The notes below the pieces were generated by a model that saw only the letters and a program-made list of their open reading frames with translations, was not told the DNA's origin and ran no database searches. Both the position numbers and the translations under genes were made by a program. A stretch of DNA of 64,000 nt from Artocarpus heterophyllus (Eukaryota; Streptophyta; Magnoliopsida; Rosales; Moraceae), in assembly GCA_025403435.1 (NCBI GenBank), contig CM046332.1, forward strand, positions 2,963,219 to 3,027,218. The letters run 5' to 3'. Positions 12,301 through 23,452 of this stretch are shown here, piece after piece (within the stretch, counting starts at the first letter, position 1; each line of letters opens with the position of its first letter).

Positions 12301-12383
12301 TCATGAAGACACTTATTGGGAAAGTCTTCGAGAGACATGTGGAAGCTATAGGGATGCGAGATTTGTCATATTTACTCACTTAG
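9367..12383 (+). pseudogene. pol: Copia1 pol: protease, integrase, RT, RNase H (broken)
   Basis: Order is protease (VIDFSAANHV, a degenerate DSGA site), GAG-pre-integrase with LWHLRLGYINLNRI near 9750, integrase with SDRGGEYF near 10125 and a remnant of the NGVAERRNR segment near 10220, then RT (10923-11525) and RNase H (11766-12383). RT has ARLVAKDYMQKE, DVKMAFLNGYLDE, KLIYGLKQASHSW and the catalytic YVDDILLIGND near 11394. RNase H has GYTDSDF and EAEYVAASDASKEAVW. At least ten stops interrupt one main frame. Many sit at positions where the close relative Copia2 has CAG, CGA or TGG. Codon-by-codon similarity to Copia2 shows the same lineage. It cannot encode active proteins. Confidence 0.88.
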
Positions 12384-12397
12384 TGCAAGTGGGTGAT
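12384..12397 (+). other. Copia1 polypurine tract
   Basis: GTGCAAGTGGGTGAT lies directly before the 3' LTR. It differs by one base from the CAAGTGGGAGAT form seen in Copia2 and Copia4, and serves as primer for plus-strand DNA synthesis. Confidence 0.8.
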
Positions 12398-12546
12398 TGT
12401 TAGACTGTGTATGCCCTAAGGAGTAAAAATGTAATATGTTTTTTGAGACATTTTTATTAATAAAGAATTTATTTATTATTTATTTATCAAATCTTGTCCT
12501 CTTTACGATCATATTTGTTGAATGTATATTAAGCAAACAATAGTTT
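12398..12546 (+). repeat. Copia1 3' LTR, first part
   Basis: TGTTAGACTGTGTATGCCCTAAGG through AAGCAAACAATAGTTT repeats the first 149 bp of the 5' LTR. Gypsy1 follows immediately. The last five bases (AGTTT, 12542-12546) are duplicated at 23448-23452. Confidence 0.92.
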
Positions 12547-12789
12547 TGTAACACCCACCTATTTTTATGTAATGAATCACGTTAAGTTAGTAACGACATT
12601 AAGAAAATTTTAGTAATTATTTATGTTATAAGCTATGATATATGATTTTAATGTTACTAATTGTTTTTTCAAGTTTTATGACAGGTGACGACCGCATGGA
12701 ATCGTTGTGCTCAGGTGTTCATGATCATTTTAATGTATGTTTAATTATGATGCAATGATGTATGAATGTTTTAATGTATGGCATTTATG

Positions 12790-12925
12790 GATAGTTCGGC
12801 AGGCCTGAAAAGTTTGCCCAAGATCGGCAGGCCGAAGGAAACCATCGGCAGGCCGAACTTGGTGGAACCGTCAGGCCAAAGGGGAAAATCGGCAGGCCAA
12901 AGGGGAAAATCGGCAGGCCAAATAT
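12790..12925. repeat. TCGGCAGGCC cluster 1 of the Gypsy1 5' LTR
   Basis: Six copies in 135 bp, including ATCGGCAGGCCGAA twice and an exact tandem pair of GGGGAAAATCGGCAGGCC. Confidence 0.9.
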
Positions 12926-14999
12926 GGCTGACGAGCAGTCAACAGAAATCTCTCCAAATTTATGACTAAGATAGTTACGTTAAATGGGCAATTTATTGTG
13001 ATTAATTGACATAATAATGGAATAATTTTATCAGTTACGGAAATTAAAGGGTTTGACTTGCATTGATTTGTATTATTTTAAATGGTTTTCTATTTTTAGA
13101 AGGAAAAAATATGGCAAGTAAGACTAGAGTTTTGACTTTCCCTCTTTTCTCTCCTTCCTCCACGCCAGTTGCCATCTAACAGTCAGAAAATTCTGACTTA
13201 ATGGAGGGTAATGAATCTTCATTATGCTCATTACGTTAAAAAAAAATTAACGTTCTTTTCCTTAGATATTCTCTCATCTTTTCTCTCTTAGTTCTGAGAC
13301 GTTCTCTCATTCTTCTTCTTCTTCTTCTCTTCTTCACGAATTCCATCTCCTTCTCTCTCAAAAAAAAAAATCTCTACAAGTATTGAAAGAAAAAGTTATA
13401 TTTTTTTTGTTGAATTCAAAGACTTTAAGAAGAAATTTTCAAGGTAAGAACTTTTTCGGCAATTCTGAAAAGAATTCTCCTCCACCAATCGTCTGCAATA
13501 TCTTTCTCTAGGTATTGTATTTTGCTATGAGTTTTTTTTTATTATGATGTTCATGTATGTATTATGTGATGTTTTTCCAAGTTTCATGTCATTTCGGTGT
13601 TTCTATGAAAAATATGAATTTTCTATCCTCTACCCCTCACAGTAAAATATTACTGTTTAACTTTGATACATGAAAATGTAATGTTTATTCAAGAGGTAAA
13701 TGAATGATGTTTTTCATGAAAGTTGTCAAGAAGGTGCATGTATAATGTATGATGAGTGTATATTTTATGTTATGAAATTTCTATGAGAAAATTGTTTTAA
13801 CAATGCTGTTTTTGAATTTTTGTTTTATAAAATGTTTAATATGTTTAAATGATTTTTATTGATGATGAAATATTTTTATGATGTTGAAATATATGATAAT
13901 AAGATGTTTGTATGAATTTTAAAATGTATGTATTTTAAATTATTAGAAAACGTTTTCAAAAGATTTTCATGATTGTAATATATGAGATGTTTTGATGATA
14001 ATTTTATGTTGTCAAAATGATGATTATGAGTTATGTTTGTAATATGAGATGAATGTATATATGAATGTTATATGAATGAATGTTATGCGAATGGATGTTT
14101 TATGATAAGTATTAATTTTATTGTATTTTTAAATGGATAAATGGCATGAACACTCAAGGGAACAAGCACTTCGAGACCGCGGCGTCATCACCAAAAGTAT
14201 ATTAAGATTAAGTAAGCTAGCTTTAATGTAAGTACATTCTCACCTGCAACATGACACGTTTTACAAGGTTTGATGTTATGTTCACAATGATATTTATGAT
14301 GATTTTATGGTTGTTTTCCTTAAAGGATTTCTTATGAAAGATTTTCATGATTTAAAGTTATGTATGTATGACGATGACATGATTCAAAGCATGAAAACTA
14401 TGTATATATATATATATCACCTAATAAGTGTTGCACACCAAAGTTATGAAATGATATGTTATGATGTCATGTTTGGTTTGGGATTAGCTACCCTTCTCCT
14501 CTCATGACGGCGTGCCTACAATGATGTTTATGGTGCAACACTTGGGCCCTTAAGATAAAATGGAATAAGTTTTAATATTGTCAATGAAATGAAAGATATG
14601 TTTCTATGAAATTGTGCTTAAGGCACTTTGATAATATGATGACAATGATGATGTTGATGTATATGTAATGTTTTAAACTGTGAGAATTATATGTACTTAC
14701 TAAGCATTAGCTTAATCTTGTTTTATGTCATGTTGCAAATAAGGGTAAGAAAATCATGAAATTGGCGGAGGACATGGGAAGGCGTGTGAGCACAAAGTAT
14801 GATGAATTATAATCGGAAGAACGCCAAGAAGAATGATTTTATGTTTTAAATCAAGTTTTATATTTTGAACGTTATTTTTTATGTTAAGTTTTAAGAATAT
14901 TTAAACTATGGTTTAATATTCTATTTTATCATTTTTTTAAAGAATTTTGATCTTCCGCATTTTTATGAAAAATTAAATTTGTTTGCAAAATGAGATTTT

Positions 15000-15230
15000 G
15001 GCACGGTCGGCCTACCGAACATCCTTGGTCGGCCTGCCAATGTCTGAAACTTTGGTCTGCCGATCACGTTTTCGGCCTGCTGGATGATGATGAGTTTTTT
15101 TTAACCCAGTCTTGCAAAGCCTCTTCCAGCCTGCTGGTTGAGGAACTCTGGCCTGCCAATCATGTTCGGCCTGCCGAAGTCCCAAGTTCGGCCTGCCGAA
15201 GTCCCAAGTTCGGCCTGCCGAACTGTGGGA
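15000..15230. repeat. GGCCTGCCGA cluster 2 of the Gypsy1 5' LTR
   Basis: About ten copies or variants, most in the opposite orientation to cluster 1. They include three TTCGGCCTGCCGAA units in tandem with the spacer GTCCCAAG. Confidence 0.9.
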
Positions 15231-15579
15231 GTAAGTAAACTTTAAATGATGTGATGATTAATGAGATATGATGTGAATTTCTTATAAGTTATGGTTTTAC
15301 AACTTGGTATATCTATTTTATTAAAATAAGTTCTTGATTAATTTAAAGTATAATTGAATAAATTGTGATATGGAGTGACTTAAGCAATATGATTTGACAA
15401 TGTTAAGTTATTTAAAAATATATATATGAATGGATCCTAGTTAAGTATGTTTAATTACTTTTACAATTTAAAAGTATCGTTCAAGTTTTGTAATAATATT
15501 TATGTTTAAAGTCAAGTAAGTATGAATGTAAGAATGTAACGACATCTATGACGTCCGTAAGGGGGGGCGTTATAGGCTT

Positions 15580-15592
15580 TGGTATCAGAGAG
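15580..15592 (+). other. Gypsy1 primer-binding site
   Basis: TGGTATCAGAGAG lies five bases after the LTR. It fits the 3' end of initiator methionine tRNA. Confidence 0.85.
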
Positions 15593-15792
15593 ATTTTTTC
15601 CGATTACAATTCATAGAGCCACACGTCAATCCAAGTCTTCCAAGTAAGTATGTTATAAAGTTAGATGTATTGATGCAAGTATGATGATAAGATTAAGGTT
15701 TAAATGTTTAATGATTAACGATCCAGTAGTGAAAACCTGTCTCATAATTGGAAGATTATTTCTAAGTTCCTAATTCTTTTTGGAAATTTACG

Positions 15793-17196
15793 ATGGACGG
15801 CCATAGAAGAATGTAAACTCGCACCCAAACCAACGAAAGACTCAGGACGATGATCGCTGAACTGCAAAGGCAGTTGGAGGATCAACGAAGGGAAATTGCA
15901 GCGTTAAAGGCTAACGGCCAAAATGATGAACAACGAGGCAATGATGTGCCTCCTCCTCCTCCGCAGCCACAAGTAAATGAAGTCCCAGTTCTTGCTGCTG
16001 AACCAAGAGTGGCCTATTAGGAATCCTTTTTGGTTAGATGGAAGAGAGTTAAGCCAGCGGATTTCGAAGGTTCTAAGGATCCGCTAGTAGCTCAGGGATG
16101 GTTAAAGACGATTGAGGCTACCTTACGACTCATGGATTTCACGGACAACGAGAAGGTCCTCTGTGCATCGTACTGCCTCACCATGGAGGCCAGGATATGG
16201 TGGGATGGCATCGAACAGAGCAGGAATGTTGAAGAGATGACATGGGCTAACTTCGTTCATGAGTTCAACACGAAGTTCTTCCATATGAATGTTACAAGGA
16301 AGCATTATGAGGTGTTCGAGAGCTTACGTCAGAGGGATATGTCAGTCACTGATGTGGTGACAAAGTTTGATCAGCTAGCCCGTTTATGTCCAAGAATGGT
16401 TATGGATGAAAGTGAAAGGGTCAGAAGACTGATCAGAGCTCTTAGTCCAGATATTGCTACGATCGTTGATGGGGCAAGTCCGCCAAGGACTCAAGAACAG
16501 GTTGTTATGAGGGCTCAATGTGCTGAGTTTCATCTATCCAAGCTAAGAAGGAACCAGCCTCAGTCAGGTCAGCAGGCCAATAATGCAAACAACCAGAACC
16601 GCCCTCCCCACAGGAACAACAACAACAGCAACAACAACAGCAACAACAATAACCAAAGCAGGAGGAATAACAAGAGGAAGGGTAATCCTCAAAACCAGCA
16701 GGGCCAAGACAACAAGAGGCACAATGATGGCCAGCCTAATAATAATAACAGGCAATTTCAACCGTGTGCCAAATGTGGAAAGAAGCATCCAGGGGAATGC
16801 CGCTTGGGAACAAACCAATGTTTCATCTATGAGCATGAAGACCACTTTGTTAAGAACTGTCCCAAGCTGATGAACGCCAATGCCCCCCAGAGAGCTCCTC
16901 CTCAAGCCCAACTTCATCAGATGCAAGCCTCCCTTGAAGGGTCACTTATCAGTCAAGGAAGAATTGAAGCCCCACCGACGAATGTCCAAATCTATGCCAT
17001 GACGAAAGAACAAGTGGCTACAGAAGCTTCCAATGTGGTCACAGGTCAGATAACAAGCTTATCTAATGATGCTTATGTTCTTTTTGATACGAGTGCCACG
17101 CATTCTTTTGTATCTATGTCATATGCTAAGAAGATAGAGGTTCATTTAGAGCCTATGAGACAGGGATTCACTACGACACTACCCTTGGGGAAGTGA
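15793..17196 (+). pseudogene. gag: Gypsy1 gag and protease (broken)
   Basis: The frame begins at ATG 15793 and includes TAA at 15814 and TAG at 16018, both in frame with the long open stretch from 16030, so the true N-terminus lies upstream of that stretch. The N-terminal part has a coiled-coil-like run (MIAELQRQLEDQRREI). The Retrotrans_gag domain covers about residues 10-150 of the 16030 frame (WLKTIEATLRLM, ARIWWDGI, FHMNVTRKHYEVFESLRQ). It is followed by an asparagine-rich, basic linker and a zinc knuckle pair: CAKCGKKHPGEC, then CFIYEHEDHFVKNC, in which one cysteine is tyrosine. The protease site reads LFDTSATHSF near residue 353, keeping the catalytic aspartate but with serine for the usual glycine. 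The frame ends where a frameshift precedes pol. Confidence 0.88.
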
Positions 17197-20100
17197 TATT
17201 ATCTACGCACTGTTGGCGTATAGTACCCCTATGGATTTCTGATAGGGAGCTATTCGTCGACCTTATTGTAATTGACATGCATGACTACGACATGATTCTT
17301 GGAACGGATTTCCTAAGCAAGTATAATGCCTCTATTGAATGCCGAAAACGAAAGGTGATCTTCCATCCTAAAGGTGATCAGAAGTTCATTTATGTTGGCG
17401 AGTCTAGAAAGAAACCTTATATGTTTCTATCGGCAATAAAAGCAAGGAAGTTATTAGCAAGTGGCTACATGGGCTATCTGGCGAACGCTATAGAAAAAAA
17501 AAAGCCAAGAAGGAAAGACAAGAATTGAAGATGTGCATGTTGTTCATGAATATATAGATGTGTTTCCTGATGATCTGACGAGTATACCGCCAGAAAGAGA
17601 AGTTGAATTCGAGATTGAGCTCACTCCTGGCACCGATCTGATATCTAAAGCGCCTTACAGAATGGCCCTGGTAGAGTTAAAGGAGCTTCACACGCAATTA
17701 AAAGAGCTACTTGACAAAGGTTTTATTAGGCCAAGTCATTCTCTATGGGGAGCTCCAGTCTTGATTGTAAAGAAAAAGGATAGCACTATGAGACTCTACA
17801 TCGACTATAGAGAGCTAAACAAGGAGACGATTAAGAACAAGTACCCATTGCCTCGAATTGATGATTTGTTTGATCAGCTCAAGGGTGCATCTATGTTCTC
17901 AAAGATTGATCTACGATCAGGATATCATCAGTTGAAGGTTAAAGAAGGAGATATCCCCAAGACTGCTTTCAGGTCAAGGTATGGTCACCATGAATTCGTG
18001 GTTATGCCTTTCGGTCTGACGAATGCACCTGCTGCCTTTATGGATTTGATGAACCGGGTATTCAAGGATTTCCTTGATAAATTTGTTGTTGTATTTATCG
18101 ATGATATTCTTGTCTATTCTAAGAATCATGAAGAGCATGAGGAACATTTCAGGATTGTGCTGGAGACTTTAAGAAGACACTAGCTATATGCAAAGTTCTC
18201 TAAATGCGAGTTTTGGCTTGATAAAGTGTCATTTTTGGGGCATGTTATTTCGAAGGAAGGGATTATGGTTGATCCTGCTAAAGTAGAAGCCGTTTTCAAC
18301 TAGAAGCAACCAATGAATGCAAGTGAAATAAGGAGCTTCTTGGGTTTAGCAAGATACTACTGGAGATTCGTAGAAGACTTCTCCAAGATAGCAGCTCCAC
18401 TCACGAACCTGACTCGCAAAGAAAAGAAGTATGAATGGACAGATGTATGTGAAAGGAGCTTTCAAGAACCGAAGAAGAGACTAACGACGGCTCCAGTGTT
18501 GGCAATTCCTGAAGGAAATGATGGGTTTATTATTTATAGTGATGCATCCAAGATGGGCCTCGGAGCTGTATTAATGCAAAATGAAAGGGTGATTGCTTAT
18601 GCGTCAAGACAACTAAAGGATTATGAAAAGAACTATCCTACTCATGACCTCGAGTTAGCAGCAGTCGTTTTTGCGTTGAAGATATGGAGACACTACTTAT
18701 ATGGGGTCCAATGCAAGATCTTCACTGATCATCAAAGTCTGAAGTATTTCTTCACGCAAAGAGACCTGAATATGAGACAACAAAGATGGCTAGAGTTGGT
18801 GAAGGATTATGATTGTGAAATCCTTTATCATCTTGGAAAAGCTAACCGAGTGGCTGATGCTCTAAGTAGGAAGTCAGTTGCCACGTTGATGTCAATGCAA
18901 GCAATGTCTCCACCTTTAAGAAAGGAAATTCTAGACTTTGGTTTGGAACTTATAGCAGGCTAGCTATCGGTTCTCTCTCTTGCTCCGACGATGTACGATG
19001 AAATTTGAAGAAAACAAGATGAAGATGTAAGTCTTGCAAGGATCAAGTAAGAAATGAAAGAAGGGAAATGTCAAGATATTTGTATGGCAGATGACGAAAC
19101 TCTGTATCTCAAGGACCGCGTATGTGTTCCCAATGTTGATGGTTTAAGGGAAAGGATCTTGGCAGAAATTCATGATACTCCTTACTCTATTCATCCAGGT
19201 GCAACAAAGATGTATAATGATCTAAGGGGTAATTTTTGGTGGTTTGGAATGAAACGTGATGTTGCAAATTATGTGAAGAAATGTATGACATGTCAGCAAG
19301 TAAAGGCAGAACACCAGAGACCTGGTGGTGAACTACAGTCTATTCAAATAACAGAATGGAAATGAAGGATATAGCAATGGATTTCATTACCGGTTTGCCC
19401 AGACCTACGAACAGTTATGATGCAATTTGGGTAGTTATGGATCGACTGACTAAGACGGTGCATTTCATTCCTATCAAGATCACTTACTCCATGGAATGGT
19501 TAGCAGAACTCTATGTTAAGGAAATTGTATGACTTCATGGGATTCCCAAGTCGATCATCTCAGATCAGTGATGGCAGGTTCACATCTAAGTTTTGAAAGA
19601 GTGTACAGACTGCTATGGGAACCAGGCTACATTTCAGCACAGCTTTTCATCCTCAGACAAACGGCCAAACGGAGAGGACAAACTTGATTTTAGAAGATAT
19701 ACTACGAGCTTGTTCTCTCAATTTTAAGACCAGCTGGTGTAAAATGTTGCCATTAGCAGAGTTTGCTTACAACAATAGCTTTCAAGTGACAATTGGGATG
19801 GCACCATATGAGGCTCTGTATGGACAAAAGTGCAGGTCGCCTATATGTTGGCACGAGGCTGGTGAAAAGAAGATGATGGAAAGTGTCGATGCTGAAAGAA
19901 CTGATTTTGTGAATGAAACTTCTGAGATGATAAAGTTGATAAGAAGAAGAATAGAGACCGCACAAAGCCGTCAGAAGAGTTATGCTGACAAGAGAAGAAG
20001 ACCCTTAGAGTTCGCCGTGGGCGAATATGTGTTTCTAAAAGTTGCACCAATGAAAGGAGTTATGAGATTTGGGAAGAAAAGCAAGTTAAGTCCAAGATTT

Positions 20101-20211
20101 ATCGGTCCTTATGAAGTTGTGAAACGAATAGGCAAAGTAGCTTATCAGCTGAAGTTGCCTTCTGAGATGTCCGCAATACACAATGTGTTCCATGTCTCTA
20201 TGCTCAAGTGA
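17193..20211 (+). pseudogene. pol: Gypsy1 pol: RT, RNase H, integrase (broken)
   Basis: Fragments in order: end of protease (DYDMILGTDFLSKYNA), RT (17533-18300) with [45 protein letters not shown] and catalytic FIDDILVYS at 18091-18120, then RNase H with [13 protein letters not shown] at 18538 and DHQSLKYFF. Integrase has the zinc-binding HPGATKMYNDL/CMTCQQ part, an MDFI aspartate at 19380, and the HPQTNGQTERT glutamate segment near 19650, then a GPYEVVKRIGKVAYQL C-terminal domain. Lesions: TAG at about 18181 and 18301, TAG at 18961, a frameshift in an A-run near 17500, a one-base loss near 19363, and a run of damage around the second catalytic aspartate (19560-19600). Gypsy order and motifs are clear. 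Confidence 0.9.
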
Positions 20212-20436
20212 CAATTGTTCCAGACCCTACACATGTTATTGAGCCACAAGTGATCGAAATACTGAGAAGACTTAAGTTATGAAGAAAAGCCAATGAAGAT
20301 ACTCGATCGGAAACCCAAGACCTTGAGGAATAAAGAAATTCCATTGGTCAAGGTATTATGGCAAAATCATCAAGTTGAAGAAGCCACATGGGAACGTGAA
20401 GATGACATGAGAGCTATGTATCCGCATTTATTCTAA
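20212..20436 (+). pseudogene. Gypsy1 chromodomain-like C-terminal tail
   Basis: After a TGA following the integrase, a different frame reads PMKILDRKPKTLRNKEIPLV, then VLWQNHQVEEATWERED and a final TAA at 20434. This is the tail typical of Tekay/Del-type chromoviruses, thought to direct integration to methylated chromatin. Two frame changes separate it from the integrase. Confidence 0.75.
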
Positions 20437-20458
20437 GTTTTGAGGATGAAACTTTTAT

Positions 20459-20472
20459 AAGGTGGGGAGAAT
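20459..20472 (+). other. Gypsy1 polypurine tract
   Basis: AAGGTGGGGAGAAT lies immediately before the 3' LTR. Confidence 0.85.
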
Positions 20473-23447
20473 TGTAACACCTACCTATTTTTATGTAATG
20501 AATCACGTTAAGTTAGTAACGACGTTAAGGAAATTTTATTAATAATTTATGTTATAAGCTATGATATATGATTTTAATGTTACTAACTGTTATGTCAAGT
20601 TTTATGACAGGTGACGACTACATGGAATCGTTGTGTTCAGGTGTTCATGATCATTTTGATGTATGTTTAATTATGATGCAATGATGTATGAATGTTTTAA
20701 TGTATGGCATTTATGGACAGTTCGGCAGGCCAGACTTTTAAGTTCGGCAGGCCAAAAAGTCTGCCCAAGATCGGCAGGCCGAAGGAAACCATCGGCAGGC
20801 CAAACTTGGTGGAACCGGTAGGAGAAAGGGGAAAATCGACAGGCCAAATACGGCTGACGAGCAGTCAGCAGAAATCTCTCCAAATTTATGGCTGAGATAG
20901 TTACGTTAAATAGGTGATTTATTGTGATTAATTAGCATAATAATGGAATAATTTTATCAGTTAAAGAAATTCAAGGGTTTGACTTGCATTGATTTGTATT
21001 ATTTTAAATGGTTTTCTATTTTTAGAGGGAAAAAATATGGCAAGTAAGGCTAGAGTTTTGACTTTCCCTCTTTTCTCTCCTTCCTCCACGCCATTTGCCA
21101 TCTAACAGTCAGAAAATTCTTACTTAATGGAGGGTAATGAATCTTCATTATGCCTCATTACTGTTAAAATAAAAAATTAACATTCTTTTCCTCAGATATT
21201 CTCTCATCTTCTCTCTCTCAATTCTGAGACATTTTTTCATTCTTCTTCTTCTTCTCTTCTCCATGAATCCCATCTCCTTCTCTCTCAAAAATTCTCTGCA
21301 AGCATTGAAAGAAAAAGTTATATTTTGTTGGTTGAATTCAAGGACTTTAAGAAGAAATTTTCAAGGTAAGAACTTTTCCGGCAATTCTGAAAAGAATTCT
21401 CCTCCTCCAATTGTCTGCAATATCTTTCTATAAGTATTGTATTTTGTCTTGAGTTTTTTTTAACATGATGTTCATGTATGTATTATGTGATGTTTTTCCA
21501 AGTTTCATGTCTTTTGGTGTTTCTATGAAAAATATGAATTTTCTATCCTCTACCCCTCACAGTAAAAATATTAGTGTTTAACTTTGATACATGAAAATGT
21601 AATGTTTATTCAAGAGGTAAATGAATGATGTTTTTCATGAAAGTTGTCAAGAAGGTGCATGTATAATGTATGATGAGTGCATATTTTATGTTATGAAATT
21701 TCTATGAGAAAATTGTTTTAACAATGTTGTTTTTGAATTTTTGTTTTATAAAAAGTTTTATATGTTTAAATGATTTTTATTGATGATGAAATATTTTTAT
21801 GATGTTGAAATATATGATAATAGGATGTTTGTATGAATTTTAAAATGTATGAATTTTAAATGTATGTATTTTAAATTATTAGAAAACGTTTTCAAAAGAT
21901 TTTTATGATTGTAATATATGAGATGTTTTGATGATAATTTTATGTTGTCACAATGATGATTATGAGTTATGTTTGTAATATGAGATGAATGTATATATGA
22001 ATGTTATATGAATGAATGTTATGCGAATGGATGTTTTATGATAAGTATTAATTTTATTATATTTTTAAATAGATAAATGGCATGAACACTCAAGAGAACG
22101 AGCACTTCGAGACCGCGACGTCATCACCAAAAGTATATTAAGGTTAAGTAAGCTAGCTTTAATGTAAGTACATTCTCACCTGCAACATGACACGTTTTAC
22201 AAGGTTTGATGTTATGTTCAGAATGATATTCATGATGATTTTATGGTTGTTTTCCTTAAAGGATTTCTTATGAAAGATTTTCATGATTTAAAGTTATGCA
22301 TGTATGATGATGACATGTTTCAAAGCATGAAAATTATGTGTATATATATGTATCACCTAATAAGTGTTGCACACCAATGTTGTGAAATGATATGTTACGA
22401 TGTCATGTTTGGTTTGGGATTAGCTACCTTTCTCCTCTCATGATGGCGCGCCTACAATGATGATTATGGTGCAACACTTGGGCCCTTAAGATAAAATGGA
22501 ATAAGTTTTAAAATGGTCAATGAAATGAAAGATATGTTTCTATGAAATTGTGCTTAAGGCACTTTTATGATATGATGACAATGATGATGATGATGTTTAC
22601 ATAATATTTTAAATTGTGAGAATTATATGTACTTACTAAGCATTAGCTTAATCAAGTTTTATGTCATGTTGCAAATAAGGGTAAGAAAATCATGGAATAG
22701 GTGGAGGACATGAGAAGGCGTGTGAGCACAAAGCACGATGAATTGTATCCAGAAGAACGCTAAGAAGAATGATTTTATGTTTTAAATCAAGTTTTATATT
22801 TTGAACATTATTTTTTATGTTAAGTTTTAAGAAAATTTAAACTATGGTTTTATATCTATTTTATCATTTTTTTTTAAGAATTTTCATCTTCCGCATTTTT
22901 ATGAAAAGTTAAATCTGTTTGCAAAATAAGATTTTGGCTCGGTCGGCCTGCTAAACATCCTTGGTCAGGCCTGTCGATGTCCTAAAGTTCGGCCTGCCGA
23001 TCACGTTTTCGGCCTGCTAGACGATGATGAGTTTTTTTTAACCCAGTCTTGCAAAGCCTCTGCCGGCCTGCCGGTTGAGGAACTCCGGCCTACCGATCAT
23101 GTTCGGCCTGCGAACTGTGGGAGCAAGTAAACTTTAAATCATGTGAATTTCTTATAAGTTATGGTTTTACAACTTGGTATATCTATTTTATTAAAATAAG
23201 TTCTTGATTAAGTTAAAGTATAATTGAATAAATTGTTATATGGAGTGAGTTAAGCAATACGATTTAACAATGTTAAGTTATTTTTTTAAAAAAAAATGTA
23301 TGAATGGATCCTGGTTAAGTATGTTTAATTACTTTACAATTTAAAAGTATCGTTCAAGTTTTGTAATAATATTTATGTTTAAAGTCAAGTAAGTATGAAT
23401 GTAAGAATGTAACGACATCTGTGACGTCCGTAAGGGGGGGCGTTACA
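20473..23447 (+). repeat. Gypsy1 3' LTR (2975 bp)
   Basis: Starts TGTAACACCTACC and ends GGGGGGGCGTTACA, with intact TG...CA. It collinearly matches the 5' LTR with scattered substitutions and small indels. For example, the second motif cluster (22945-23115) has fewer units than in the 5' LTR, having lost part of the tandem TTCGGCCTGCCGAA array. Motif cluster 1 lies at 20718-20850. Confidence 0.93.
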
Positions 23448-23452
23448 AGTTT

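Larger units (their letters stand above)
12547..15574 (+). repeat. Gypsy1 5' LTR (3028 bp)
   Basis: Starts TGTAACACCCACC and ends GGGGGGGCGTTATA, where the usual terminal CA has become TA. It is very similar along its length to the 3' LTR. Two motif clusters lie inside: 12790-12925 (TCGGCAGGCC orientation) and 15000-15230 (GGCCTGCCGA orientation). The small open frames at 12778, 14307 and 14990 are LTR sequence, and each has a counterpart in the 3' LTR with changed reading. Confidence 0.93.
12547..23447 (+). mobile_element. Gypsy1: Ty3/gypsy retrotransposon nested in Copia1
   Basis: Complete structure of 10.9 kb: 5' LTR 12547-15574, primer-binding site, gag-pol, polypurine tract, 3' LTR 20473-23447. 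The 5-bp duplication AGTTT flanks it (12542-12546, 23448-23452) and the Copia1 LTR sequence resumes directly after it with GAGACTGTCAG. RT precedes integrase, which defines gypsy order. A divergent chromodomain-like tail after integrase suggests a Tekay/Del-type chromovirus. The coding region has stops and frameshifts, so the copy is not autonomous. Confidence 0.95.

Noticed and set aside
16564..16926. 120-codon antisense frame, valine/isoleucine-rich
   Set aside because: It is the mirror of the asparagine-rich codons of Gypsy1 gag.
17190..17200. Programmed frameshift between Gypsy1 gag and pol
   Set aside because: Plant Tekay-type elements normally use one frame, and this copy has other random frameshifts; no slippery heptamer is evident.
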